A DNA stretch of 64,000 nt from JABURQ01 sp029243145 (GTDB lineage Bacteria > Planctomycetota > Planctomycetia > Planctomycetales > Planctomycetaceae), in the NCBI GenBank assembly GCA_965660145.1, contig CBFHYX010000002.1:62001-126000 (forward strand), given 5' to 3'. The position numbers and the translations under genes are program-made. Positions 26,391-35,420 of this stretch are shown here, one piece after another. The notes under the pieces were generated by a model. The model did not search any database. It had not been told where the DNA came from and worked only from the letters and a program-made list of their open reading frames with translations. The first letter of the stretch is position 1. Each line of letters begins with the position of its first letter.

Positions 26391-27563
26391 TCACGATTCT
26401 TTCGATGAGGATTCTGACGCGGAAGGACGTGCCAAGACGATCAATATTTGCAGAGCGAGGAAGACAAATAATGGAGTAAATGCCAAAACTCGCGCCCACT
26501 TCATCGCCTCGGGAGACAACATTTGTCCCAACATCAAAACGACGACCAACAAAAACAATGTCAGCATCAGAACGCCACATCCCAGTGCTGCCATTTGGGT
26601 TTTGAACTGGGAGCGTTCGGATGTCATATCAAAATAGAGATCGACAGTTCGGCGTCGGCGAATCGATTGCTGCGTGGCTTCGACAAGTTCCATGGCATGC
26701 ACAAACTCGGGCCAGTCCCCTTGCAAGCGGGGATCTTTGAAGCTGGCTTCAATGGTGTCGAGTTCTTCCAGAAATGCTTCTTCGATTTCTGCCTCATCAA
26801 CATTTTCGCAAACCTCTCCCAGTTTCAGTTCGAATAATGTGTGATCGGCTCCTCCGATCAATGTGATGTTCTGATCGTTTCCACGAAGAGTCAATTCCCA
26901 CGATTCTTCTGCTGCTGGAACAATCGACCAGATTGCCTCTGGTAGATGTGAGGCTGATAATGTGACGCTTTGCATCGCGACGGCAGAGTCGAGTTCACCA
27001 CTGCGCAATGCCGTCACCTGACCGTACTTCCCGCAGAGTTGCCAGAATAAATCGACATCCCATAACAAGTGTTGATTGCACTCTGAAATTTTGATCCGAG
27101 GATTACCGCTCGGGTGTGGGTGTCGCCTCTGGATCGTAATTTCGACCGTCTCACCGATCTTGCCTTCGTCCAAAATCTCGCGAAACCGATTCACGAGGGG
27201 ATGCCGACGCAATGGGAATAAGGGGGACAGAGGAACTTGATTGTCATCACGAATTAGACTGAGTTCATACAGAAAGGCCGATCCTTGACCGGCTGCGGGC
27301 AGAATGATGAGTGGAATTTGTTGAGCGGCAAGTTGTTTGGCAGTTTGCAGATTCGCCTCGCGACTGCCACACAGAAGAATGGCATCGATTCCATTCACTT
27401 CGAGCAGTTGAGTGGGTTCGGCAAGGCGTTCGATTTGCTGGGGGAGTTCGCTGGCAACATCGCTCAAACCGGCAGCCCAGAATATCTGGTGCCGTCGTCC
27501 GTTGGTTAAAACGGGTAACCACCTTTTGATCTGTTCGTGATCGCCGAGAAGTCCGAGTTTCAT
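26391..27563 (-). CDS. Gfo/Idh/MocA-like protein with C-terminal transmembrane segments
   Basis: The 390-residue protein begins with a Rossmann-like strand (MKLGLLGDHEQIKRWLPVL) and contains the Gfo/Idh pattern RRRRTVDLYFD near residue 310 that follows a DWPEFVHAMELVEAT segment, plus IDAILLCGSREANL. The GxGxxG motif is not clean (GLLGDHE). It ends in two hydrophobic segments (about 330-380) and an acidic tail, unusual for this soluble oxidoreductase family. NAD(P) dependence and substrate are uncertain. It may be a membrane-tethered, possibly non-catalytic relative. Confidence 0.65.
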   Translation of the reverse strand: MKLGLLGDHEQIKRWLPVLTNGRRHQIFWAAGLSDVASELPQQIERLAEPTQLLEVNGIDAILLCGSREANLQTAKQLAAQQIPLIILPAAGQGSAFLYELSLIRDDNQVPLSPLFPLRRHPLVNRFREILDEGKIGETVEITIQRRHPHPSGNPRIKISECNQHLLWDVDLFWQLCGKYGQVTALRSGELDSAVAMQSVTLSASHLPEAIWSIVPAAEESWELTLRGNDQNITLIGGADHTLFELKLGEVCENVDEAEIEEAFLEELDTIEASFKDPRLQGDWPEFVHAMELVEATQQSIRRRRTVDLYFDMTSERSQFKTQMAALGCGVLMLTLFLLVVVLMLGQMLSPEAMKWARVLAFTPLFVFLALQILIVLARPSASESSSKES

Positions 27564-27695
27564 AGTCTGCCGAAGGAATAGGTTTCAGGGAAGAGAGAAC
27601 ACGATGAAGTTAACCGTCTCAACACACTATCTTACGAGTTAGAGGTTGGATCGACCACGTCAGAGAACCGAGGAAAGTCACAAGATTCGTTGATT

Positions 27696-28766
27696 TCAGG
27701 TTGCGTCAGTCTGCAAATGAGCGGCGACAGACGAAGTGTTGATCTCTTGAACGACACCTCTTTCCGTAATGATAGCCGTAATGAGTTCTGCCGGTGTCAC
27801 ATCAAATGCCGGGTTAAACACATCAACTCCATCGGGAACGGTTTGTTGTCCGAACCCATTGGCAATTTCGTCCCGATCGCGTTCCTCGATAGGAATCTCA
27901 TCACCTGATGCGAGGGAGAGATCGAATGTGCTAGAGGGAGCAGCGACATAAAACGGAATGTTGTGAGCATTTGCCAATTGAGCGACTGAGTAAGTTCCGA
28001 TTTTATTGGCCGCATCTCCGTTTCCTGCAATTCGGTCGGCTCCGGTGACAATGGCTTGGATTCTTCCCTGTTTCATAGCCCAGCCCGCAACTGAATCGCA
28101 AATCACGGTCACAGGAATGTGGCGTTGTTGGAGTTCCCAAGAGGTTAATCGGGCACCCTGTAGTAAGGGACGAGTTTCGTCGGCATAGACATGCAGTTTT
28201 TTTCCCTGACGATGAGCGGCAAAGAAAACCGATAATGCAGTGCCGTCACCCGCAGTCGCCAGGCCGCCCGCATTGCAATGCGTCAACACACTACATTCGT
28301 CGGGGAGTAACTCGGCACCGTTTTGTCCGATGGCCAAACACATCTGCTGGTCTTCTCGATCAATTCTTTGTGCCTCTTCAAGAAGTTGTGGCAAAAGTTC
28401 CTGCGACGAAAGATTGGTAAGTTGGTTGGCAAACGCTTTCATGCGGTCGAGTGCCCAGAAGAGATTTACGGCTGTTGGCCGACTGGTGGCCAGATAGTCG
28501 GTTACTTCTGACAACATATGATTGAACTGAGGACGTGGTGCATCCACAGATGATTGTAAACCGACGATGACTCCGTAAGCAGCCGAAACTCCAATGGCGG
28601 GTGCTCCGCGCACACTGAGTCGCTTAATGGCGTCCCAGACGGCTTTGACATTCTGGCAGTCGAGAAAGACGACCTCTAAAGGGAGCACTGTTTGATCGAT
28701 TAGGCGAAGATGGCCGGAAAAGCAATCGCCGATCCATTCCAGAGTCTTATGGGGTTGTTTGGTCAT
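27696..28766 (-). CDS. mtnA: S-methyl-5-thioribose-1-phosphate isomerase
   Basis: The 356-residue protein has the MtnA/eIF2B-like fold: SVRGAPAIGV near residue 45, the catalytic-Cys region LTHCNAGGLAT, and the Asp-containing VTGADRIAGNGDAANKIGTYS with the NIPFYVAAPSSTFD segment. It isomerises methylthioribose-1-phosphate to methylthioribulose-1-phosphate in methionine salvage. ATG 28766 is preferred over TTG 28790. No other salvage gene is in the window. Confidence 0.93.
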   Translation of the reverse strand: MTKQPHKTLEWIGDCFSGHLRLIDQTVLPLEVVFLDCQNVKAVWDAIKRLSVRGAPAIGVSAAYGVIVGLQSSVDAPRPQFNHMLSEVTDYLATSRPTAVNLFWALDRMKAFANQLTNLSSQELLPQLLEEAQRIDREDQQMCLAIGQNGAELLPDECSVLTHCNAGGLATAGDGTALSVFFAAHRQGKKLHVYADETRPLLQGARLTSWELQQRHIPVTVICDSVAGWAMKQGRIQAIVTGADRIAGNGDAANKIGTYSVAQLANAHNIPFYVAAPSSTFDLSLASGDEIPIEERDRDEIANGFGQQTVPDGVDVFNPAFDVTPAELITAIITERGVVQEINTSSVAAHLQTDAT

Positions 28767-28831
28767 GATTGAAAAAAACTCACCGCGCAAGTTGAACTCA
28801 CACGGTGAGATGAGGTTTCACAAAAGGATGG

Positions 28832-29248
28832 TCAAGGTGTGTACTCGGTGGGTGTCATGTATTGTCGTTCGACTTTCATGACGAGTTTCCCATCAGCGGT
28901 CGATTCTTTGTAAGCCTTTTTCCACGCAGGGTCGGCACCGAAAGCTTTCCAGGATTCATTGGCGGCTTCGCGACTTTTGTGGGCGACCACATAAATCAGC
29001 GTGTCTTCTTTATCGACCGGAGTCCAATACATGATGTTTTTAATCCCATGCTTCTCGAAAATTGCCATCGTATGGTCTTTGAAGCGCGCATGAAGATTGG
29101 GAAGCTTACCCGGATGGCAAGTATAAGTTCGAAGTTCGTAAACCATGCCATCATCTTCGGCAGAAACACTTTGTGTTGTCGAACTGGTTAGCAAAACGCC
29201 GATTGCAAATGTGCAAAGCATTGCCCATGAACTCATTTTGTGAAGCAT
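28832..29248 (-). CDS. Secreted NIPSNAP-family protein
   Basis: The 138-residue product has a signal peptide and the NIPSNAP domain (VYELRTYTCHPGKLPNLHARF, then GIKNIMYWTPV and AHKSREAANESWKAF). The start at ATG 29248 is set by a strong AGGAG ribosome site 7-8 bases upstream. NIPSNAP domains form small ferredoxin-like folds of unknown activity. They are common as stand-alone secreted proteins in planctomycetes. Confidence 0.88.
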   Translation of the reverse strand: MLHKMSSWAMLCTFAIGVLLTSSTTQSVSAEDDGMVYELRTYTCHPGKLPNLHARFKDHTMAIFEKHGIKNIMYWTPVDKEDTLIYVVAHKSREAANESWKAFGADPAWKKAYKESTADGKLVMKVERQYMTPTEYTP

Positions 29249-29397
29249 TTTCGATTCTCCTAGTAGACTGTGTGCAAAATCAAGACTCACATGGAACACA
29301 TTCTCTGAACGGAATGCGATCCGTAGTTGTCTATATGATCGTCGAGCAAACGCTCGACGAGTGCAAGTCTGCCTTGGAGAATGCGGGAGAGTTCTGC

Positions 29398-32300
29398 TTA
29401 TTCTTCGGCCGTGTCGTCAGGCTTCGCCGTTTTATGCTTGTGATGAGGGATCAAGTGCCCCCGATAAGCACGCAGCGGTTTGACCAGATGCAGTTCGAGA
29501 TACTCCTGGCGTTTCTGCCAATCTTCTGTTCCATAAGCGGTGACGGCAGCCAAAGATTCCAATTCATTGAGTGCCTTTTCGGCCACTTGCAAACTTTCAC
29601 GTACATCGATCAAACCTTCATCCACATTTCGCGGGGAGTATCCTTTTCTCAATTGCCAGCGATTCATAAGAAACTGGACGAGGCCGTGAAGTTGATCGAA
29701 CCTTTGCTGTTCGTCGGGGATCAAACTTTTTTGTTCCAGGATCAGATCCAAGGCTCCGATGACATTGCGAACCGATTTGTCGCGGACATCGCCGAAATAA
29801 ATTGTCTTCAGACGGTGATATAGTTCTTCTTGCGGTGCCAAACCCGGATTTCGGGCATATAACTCCGCCGCTTCATGATGAAGAAAATAACTGATCAAAG
29901 GATCGTAAGGTTCCGAGAATTGGTTGAGTTCACCAATCAAGTCTGCCGAGCCGGGTTTTGTCTGATGAGCATCAGAAAGTGCTTCGAGATATTCAACACG
30001 ACGCTGGTCGATGGGATGCATCTCCTGTCGCGGTTTTTCGCCTTTGACCTGTCGCAATTCACTGCGAGGTTTCGTGCTGAGGAATTCTTTCAGCTTGGAT
30101 CGATAAGCCCAAGGAAGATCGACAAGATCGGCCATGTGATTTTGTTGAGCCGACACTTCTTCGATGCGACGTTTGACATTGGCCGTCTGTCCATCTTCTC
30201 CCGCCAGACTCATCAATCGTCCTCGGTATGGCGACAGTGCGTCCGACTTCTCATTCCATTTGTTGGCCCAGCGGAGTGAGTCTTGACTGTGTGTGAAGAG
30301 AAGATGAGGAGCGAGAGCCGATTGAGTTTTGCCCGCGACGGACGCTAGCAGGTCGGCTGTTTTGTCGGCGGTGACGGTGGGCAATTGAAGGACATGTCCC
30401 CAGTCCCACCCGAAACGTGCCAGGACTCGGCGTATTTGTGGTTTCTGAAGTCGGTCGGCAAGTTCGGTATTGTGTTGCAGTTTGTCGGTGGTTCCTGCGA
30501 TAAACAAAGTTTCTCCCGGAAGCATTTCGACCGCGACCACTTGAGGAAACACAGTTGAAAGCGTTGAAAGAACATCGGACCACGCAGCCGGTCCATGATC
30601 GTAATGTTGGAAACGCTGACAGAAGAGACCATTGGGTGCCAAGCGAGCCGCCGCAGATCGATAGAAATCAACGGTCATCTCGGTTGCCCCTTCGACTGTT
30701 GCCGAACGCATTGGGCTCGAAATGATCACATCGTACATTGTGCCTGTGGCTCGCAATGCCAACTCAGGAGAGACTTGTTGCAAGGTGACACGAGAATCTG
30801 TGACAGGATTTAACCCGGCCCAAGGATTCTCCGTTTGTGATCCATAAGTGGCCTGAACCAACGCGGGGTCGGCATCAAAACAATCGATGTGCTGGACAGG
30901 AAAGTCGAGTGTGCTGGAAACGGTCACGCCGCAGCCCCAACGACAGATGGCCACATTCGAGACATCCCCATGAATGGCGGTTGGAAGGACCGTCATGAGA
31001 ACATCTGTGGGAAATTGTGGCATGATCCGATAGTCGTGGCTCAGGTAACCTTGCGGCATCCCGTTACGTCGGATGAAAGTCTCGAGTCCTCGATAATTGA
31101 AGACGGTAAAAAGTTCTTGATCGGTTTGGATCGTGTGAGTCAAGCGTCCGTCGTCCAGAAATGGAAGGGTTTCCCAAGGCACTCCACGTCGATGCTGAAT
31201 CCAGGCCGAAGAATGAAATAATATCTTCGCGGGAAGCGTGCCGGTTTGCGACGGCAGCAAAAATGAAGTAACTACAACGGCGGCAAGAGTTCCGCTGGTG
31301 AAGATCAATTTGAATCTGTTACCCGGTTGCGAATCAGAACGCCAGTGGACTCTCAAAATCAGTACAGAACTGACAGCAGCCAGAATTCCTGATGCAAGGA
31401 TGAGGCGTGTGACAGGTATCCCGGTATGAAGTAGTAATCGAAATGTGATCCAGGCAAACGCAGTACACCACAAAACAGAAATGACAACGCTGGATCCCTT
31501 CGACGAGAGCTTTGAATGATATCTACGAAACCACATCCCGATGGCCAGACCGGCAAAGGAAGGGAACGCACCGAGAATTAAGAGACGCGCCGATTGTTGC
31601 AGGAATGTGTTCGACCAATTGGACGAAAGTTGCAGCAACCAACTTGTCATGGTTGATTCTGAGAGAACAAGTGCTGTCGCCGAGAGACATGCCAGTAAGA
31701 GCCAAGTTGTTGGTGGATACCTGCGAAGCATTCCACCCACTCGCCGTGTTCCACTCAAGCGGAATGCCAGTAATGCAGAACCGATTAGAATCAGCGGCTG
31801 CCCGGTAAAGATTGTCGTATTCAACAACGCCCAAGGACGTGTGATTAAGGAGAGGCAGGCCCACAATCCAGCTATTAAAATGGGAGTGAGCCAAAACTGT
31901 AGTAAATCCGACCGTGAAAACTCAGAGCTCGAACTTGGGGAGAATGCATTGAAAGAGGCTCGGCTTGGAGATTGCAAACTCCACCCTGTGAGACTGAGTA
32001 GCAGAAGCGTGGTGCTCCACAACAGATGCTCGGTGGAAACATAGGGAAGCAGGGTTGAGATGGAAAAGACTGCACCGGCAAACAGAATCCACAGTGAACG
32101 GGCTGCTTGTGTTGTCGATTGTTGAAAGATCGCATAGGCCAACAACGCACTGGGGATTCCAATTAATCCTATTGCTGCTGGTAGGAGACCGAGCACTTGC
32201 AGTGTGATCGATTCCAATTGGATGGTCGTGAACCAATGGGGACCTAGACTCCCCAGATTCACCAGTAATGGCAAGAGTCCCAGCCACGATGTCATCGCGA

Positions 32301-32550
32301 GCCAGCACGCCCATAGAGGTGCTTTCGGGAGTTTCTGAGATTGTAACGCCCAAAATGCGAGGGAAACACCTACCGAGAATGCGATCACGGAAGCGAGAGC
32401 AACCGAGAGTCCCAACCCGTAAAGTGCGATCCAACTATTGGCCGCTAGAGTGAGTCCGGTGCCTGCGCACAGGCAACAGAATGAATGAGGAGTGAGCTCG
32501 CGGCTCCATCGGCGCGCAGGGCGTCGAAGAAATTCCATTGATTGAGACAT
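29398..32550 (-). CDS. Multi-pass membrane protein fused to a spermidine-synthase-like domain
   Basis: The 1050-residue protein has about 12-14 hydrophobic segments in residues 1-430, then a methyltransferase-fold domain (from about 450) with AICRWGCGVTVSSTLDFPVQHIDCFDADPALV, in the position of the nucleotide loop and acidic residue of spermidine synthase-like proteins, and later FYRSAAARLAPNGLFCQRF. A helical, basic C-terminal third follows. The GxGxG motif reads WGCGVT, and the aminopropyltransferase catalytic Asp pattern is not evident. It is likely related to fused MFS/spermidine synthase proteins. Its activity is unknown. Confidence 0.72.
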   Translation of the reverse strand: MSQSMEFLRRPARRWSRELTPHSFCCLCAGTGLTLAANSWIALYGLGLSVALASVIAFSVGVSLAFWALQSQKLPKAPLWACWLAMTSWLGLLPLLVNLGSLGPHWFTTIQLESITLQVLGLLPAAIGLIGIPSALLAYAIFQQSTTQAARSLWILFAGAVFSISTLLPYVSTEHLLWSTTLLLLSLTGWSLQSPSRASFNAFSPSSSSEFSRSDLLQFWLTPILIAGLWACLSLITRPWALLNTTIFTGQPLILIGSALLAFRLSGTRRVGGMLRRYPPTTWLLLACLSATALVLSESTMTSWLLQLSSNWSNTFLQQSARLLILGAFPSFAGLAIGMWFRRYHSKLSSKGSSVVISVLWCTAFAWITFRLLLHTGIPVTRLILASGILAAVSSVLILRVHWRSDSQPGNRFKLIFTSGTLAAVVVTSFLLPSQTGTLPAKILFHSSAWIQHRRGVPWETLPFLDDGRLTHTIQTDQELFTVFNYRGLETFIRRNGMPQGYLSHDYRIMPQFPTDVLMTVLPTAIHGDVSNVAICRWGCGVTVSSTLDFPVQHIDCFDADPALVQATYGSQTENPWAGLNPVTDSRVTLQQVSPELALRATGTMYDVIISSPMRSATVEGATEMTVDFYRSAAARLAPNGLFCQRFQHYDHGPAAWSDVLSTLSTVFPQVVAVEMLPGETLFIAGTTDKLQHNTELADRLQKPQIRRVLARFGWDWGHVLQLPTVTADKTADLLASVAGKTQSALAPHLLFTHSQDSLRWANKWNEKSDALSPYRGRLMSLAGEDGQTANVKRRIEEVSAQQNHMADLVDLPWAYRSKLKEFLSTKPRSELRQVKGEKPRQEMHPIDQRRVEYLEALSDAHQTKPGSADLIGELNQFSEPYDPLISYFLHHEAAELYARNPGLAPQEELYHRLKTIYFGDVRDKSVRNVIGALDLILEQKSLIPDEQQRFDQLHGLVQFLMNRWQLRKGYSPRNVDEGLIDVRESLQVAEKALNELESLAAVTAYGTEDWQKRQEYLELHLVKPLRAYRGHLIPHHKHKTAKPDDTAEE

Positions 32551-32705
32551 GGCGTCCCTGCCAATCGGTTCTGGGTCAATTTCCTATCAGGCGAGAAATT
32601 TTGCGGGCTCTCACCTGATCCTGCGCAAGTTGTATCGTATTATGGAAAAATGGGACAACCCCAGTCTTTATCACGATTAGCGGCGTTAAAAGTGAGGATA
32701 CTTAG

Positions 32706-34307
32706 ATGAATCGGTTCCAATCATGTCGGTGTTCAGTAGCTCTCTTACTGGCACTTGGGTCATTGCTCGCCTCGAAAACGCTCTCTTCAGCCACAGAGCG
32801 CGAAGCCAGCTCCAACTTGGAGTCTGTCATAAACTCCATACAGATCAAGGATTTAAAGAAATCGGTCGCATTTCTGGCGAGTGATGCTCTCGAAGGCCGA
32901 GAGGCGGGTTCAGAAGGTTCTCGTGCGGCGGCAGTCTATCTGATTGAGCTGATGGAGAAGTTCGGTTTGGAGCCTGCCGGTGATGACGAGACCTACCAGC
33001 AGAGTTTCGGGAAGAACTATCATAATTTGTTGGGACTCCTTCCGGGAAGTGATCCTAAATTGGCAGACGAAATCATTGTGATCGGGGCGCACTACGACCA
33101 TGTCGGCTATGGATACTCGGGAAACTCTCGCGGAACAGTAGGACAGATTCATAATGGGGCCGATGACAACGGCAGCGGAGTCGCAGCAATTCTTGAGTAT
33201 ATCGAAGCCGTTTCCCTCTCAAAAACGGCACCTCGAAGGTCGATCTTATTTGCCTTCTGGGATGCCGAAGAATTGGGCCTTCTTGGTTCCAAACATTGGA
33301 CAGCCAATCCGACGATCAATCTGAATCGCATCAAATATTACATCAATCTCGATATGATCGGACGTCTTACCGATAACGAAATTGAAGTGTACGGGAGCCG
33401 AACCGCAGACGGTTTGCGTCGGCTGTATTCGTCCACCAATGAAGACAGCATTCGCGCGAAGTTCAATTGGTATTTACGACCTGATAGCGATCACTACTCG
33501 TTCTTGAAAAAGAACATTCCGTTTTTGATGCCGTTCACGAAAAAGCATGTGGATTACCATCGTGCTTCCGATGATTTTGACAAAGTCAACTTCGAGGGAC
33601 ATGCGAAGATCGCGCGCCACTGGTTTCGGATTTTATGGCAATTGGCCAATACCGACGACTTGCCCGGGTTTCGTCAAAAGAGTTTGGGTGAACATGAAGG
33701 AATCAGGCGTAACGTTGAGTCGGCGCCGTCTCTCCCGGTATCGCGTCTGGGGATATCCTGGAACACCGAACAAAGTGAACAAGCGGGCGAGTTGATTATA
33801 CGAAATTTGGTATCGACCTCTCCTGCCTGGGCTGCAGGATTACGTCCGGGTGACAGAATACTTGGATTGAATGGTCGCCCTTTCAAGAATTCGGCGGAGT
33901 TTGTCCGGGATGTCTATGCGTCAGAATCGAATTCCGAGATTACGATTCGGCGGGCTCAATCAGAAGAGAGTGAAAAAATTTCGATTCAGTTAAAAGGTCA
34001 ACCTGTCTTATTGGGACTCGCATTTCGAGCAGACGATGCGGAAACGCATTCGCTGATTGTTTCCCATGTGGTCTCTGATTCTCCGGCTGCCAATGCAGGC
34101 TTACAACGCAATGATCGGATTATTCTGGTGTCTGGAAAACCCGTATATTCCACTCAACGATCTGCCGATGACTTGCTCGGTGCGCAGAAGCCAATAAAGA
34201 TTGAATTTTCGCGTGAGGGAGTTGTTTCGAAAACAAAATTGCAACCGCTGAAGAAAATTTCAAAACCGGCGCCGAATGCCGAACAAGAGACTCCCACAAA
34301 CGAATAA
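32706..34307 (+). CDS. Secreted M28 aminopeptidase with PDZ domains
   Basis: The 533-residue protein has a signal peptide, an M28 zinc domain with visible ligands His129 and Asp131 (GAHYDHVG), Asp153 (GADDNGSG), Glu188/189 (WDAEELG), Asp216 (NLDMIG) and His285 (YHRASDD), and two C-terminal PDZ-like domains (about 345-425 and 435-515: VSTSPAWAAGLRPGDRILGLNG and VVSDSPAANAGLQRNDRI). A GAGGA ribosome site precedes the ATG. Fusion of M28 with PDZ suggests substrate or membrane targeting in the periplasm. The cleaved peptides are unknown. Confidence 0.9.
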   Translation: MNRFQSCRCSVALLLALGSLLASKTLSSATEREASSNLESVINSIQIKDLKKSVAFLASDALEGREAGSEGSRAAAVYLIELMEKFGLEPAGDDETYQQSFGKNYHNLLGLLPGSDPKLADEIIVIGAHYDHVGYGYSGNSRGTVGQIHNGADDNGSGVAAILEYIEAVSLSKTAPRRSILFAFWDAEELGLLGSKHWTANPTINLNRIKYYINLDMIGRLTDNEIEVYGSRTADGLRRLYSSTNEDSIRAKFNWYLRPDSDHYSFLKKNIPFLMPFTKKHVDYHRASDDFDKVNFEGHAKIARHWFRILWQLANTDDLPGFRQKSLGEHEGIRRNVESAPSLPVSRLGISWNTEQSEQAGELIIRNLVSTSPAWAAGLRPGDRILGLNGRPFKNSAEFVRDVYASESNSEITIRRAQSEESEKISIQLKGQPVLLGLAFRADDAETHSLIVSHVVSDSPAANAGLQRNDRIILVSGKPVYSTQRSADDLLGAQKPIKIEFSREGVVSKTKLQPLKKISKPAPNAEQETPTNE

Positions 34308-34898
34308 TCAATTTGATTGATTCTGGGGGAACTTCAAACCGAACTCTCGCAAAGTTTTTGCAACGAGAAGAAGAGGCAAGCCTTCAATGGCTGTGGTGTC
34401 GGTGCTGCGAACATCTTCAAACAAACTCACACCGTGAGCTTCAAATTGGTAGCCTCCTGCACAATCGAAGGGCTTATCGAGATCGACATAGGCTTCAATT
34501 TCGGCAGAGGTTAATGGCCTCATGCGAAGAAATGTTCGATCGAGCAGTAAACGCTCTGTCTTTTGGTGAATCAGGCAAACCGCTGTCAGAAGTTGATGTG
34601 ATTGACCAGAAAGCGTGGTGAGTTGCGAGATGTTCTTTTCTCGACTTTCCGGTTTGTCGAGAATCTCGCCATCGATGACTACGAGTTGGTCGGCACCAAT
34701 CACAATCGCATCGGGATAGCCCGCTGCGACGACTTGTGCTTTGGCTTGCGCCAGGGAAACCGCAAGTTGTTGAGGTTCAGAAATCGATTGCTTCAACTCC
34801 GATTCATCAACTTCCGAGGCAATGACCTGAAAGGGGAGTCCTAATCTTTTCAGAAGAGTTTTTCGGTAAGGCGAACTGCTGGCAAGAATCAGATTCAT
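34308..34898 (-). CDS. Maf-family nucleoside triphosphate pyrophosphatase
   Basis: The 196-residue protein carries the Maf motifs LASSSPYRKTLLKRLGLPF (residues 4-22), IGADQLVVIDGEILDKPE and FDCAGGYQFEAHGV. The family hydrolyses non-canonical NTPs or dTTP/UTP. The start is ATG 34898, supported by GGTGG; the ATG at 34925 is also possible (205 residues). Its end abuts the M28 gene (no gap). Confidence 0.92.
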   Translation of the reverse strand: MNLILASSSPYRKTLLKRLGLPFQVIASEVDESELKQSISEPQQLAVSLAQAKAQVVAAGYPDAIVIGADQLVVIDGEILDKPESREKNISQLTTLSGQSHQLLTAVCLIHQKTERLLLDRTFLRMRPLTSAEIEAYVDLDKPFDCAGGYQFEAHGVSLFEDVRSTDTTAIEGLPLLLVAKTLREFGLKFPQNQSN

Positions 34899-35420
34899 CG
34901 AAGGTTCCACCGTTTTGGGACTCATTTGATTCTGTCACAGAGCCACGAATCTCGCTAGAGGCATTTGAAACTCTTCCAAGACAAGGGGTAACTGCGTGAA
35001 AGTTGAGAAACACGCTCGAGAGAGCCCGTTGACAATCGTTGGATGGCGAATGCGTAGATCTTCCCTAAAATGAAATATTGTGCTATTTGTATTCCCTTAC
35101 CAAAACTACCGATATTAACATTTAATGCGCCTTTGACAAATTCGAGAGTTCCAGCGATTGTTTGTTCACTCTGACTAATATTTGATTTCTCGGGAGGGAT
35201 TGACCGATGAACAATTTGTGGCGGTGTGAGAGGAGAGATCCTGAGAATGAACACATATTTCAGGATCTCCAATTGACTCAATACGAATTTTTTGAAACAA
35301 ACCTCATACGGTGATGACTCTCTACCCGAATATAGGTAGATCGACCTCCAAACTCGATATGACGCTCACTTGGCCTACATTGATCCTTCCTGATTCTACC
35401 TACCCAACGGAGTGGCGACG
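34899..35420. other. Intergenic region without a recognised gene
   Basis: No convincing coding frame, RNA gene or repeat is seen. A 108-codon frame on the minus strand at 34955-35281 is rejected. The last bases hold a GGAG ribosome site for the following gene. Confidence 0.5.

Noticed and set aside
34955..35281. 108-codon minus-strand frame
   Set aside because: No ribosome site, no family likeness, and it lies across a region where no gene is expected.
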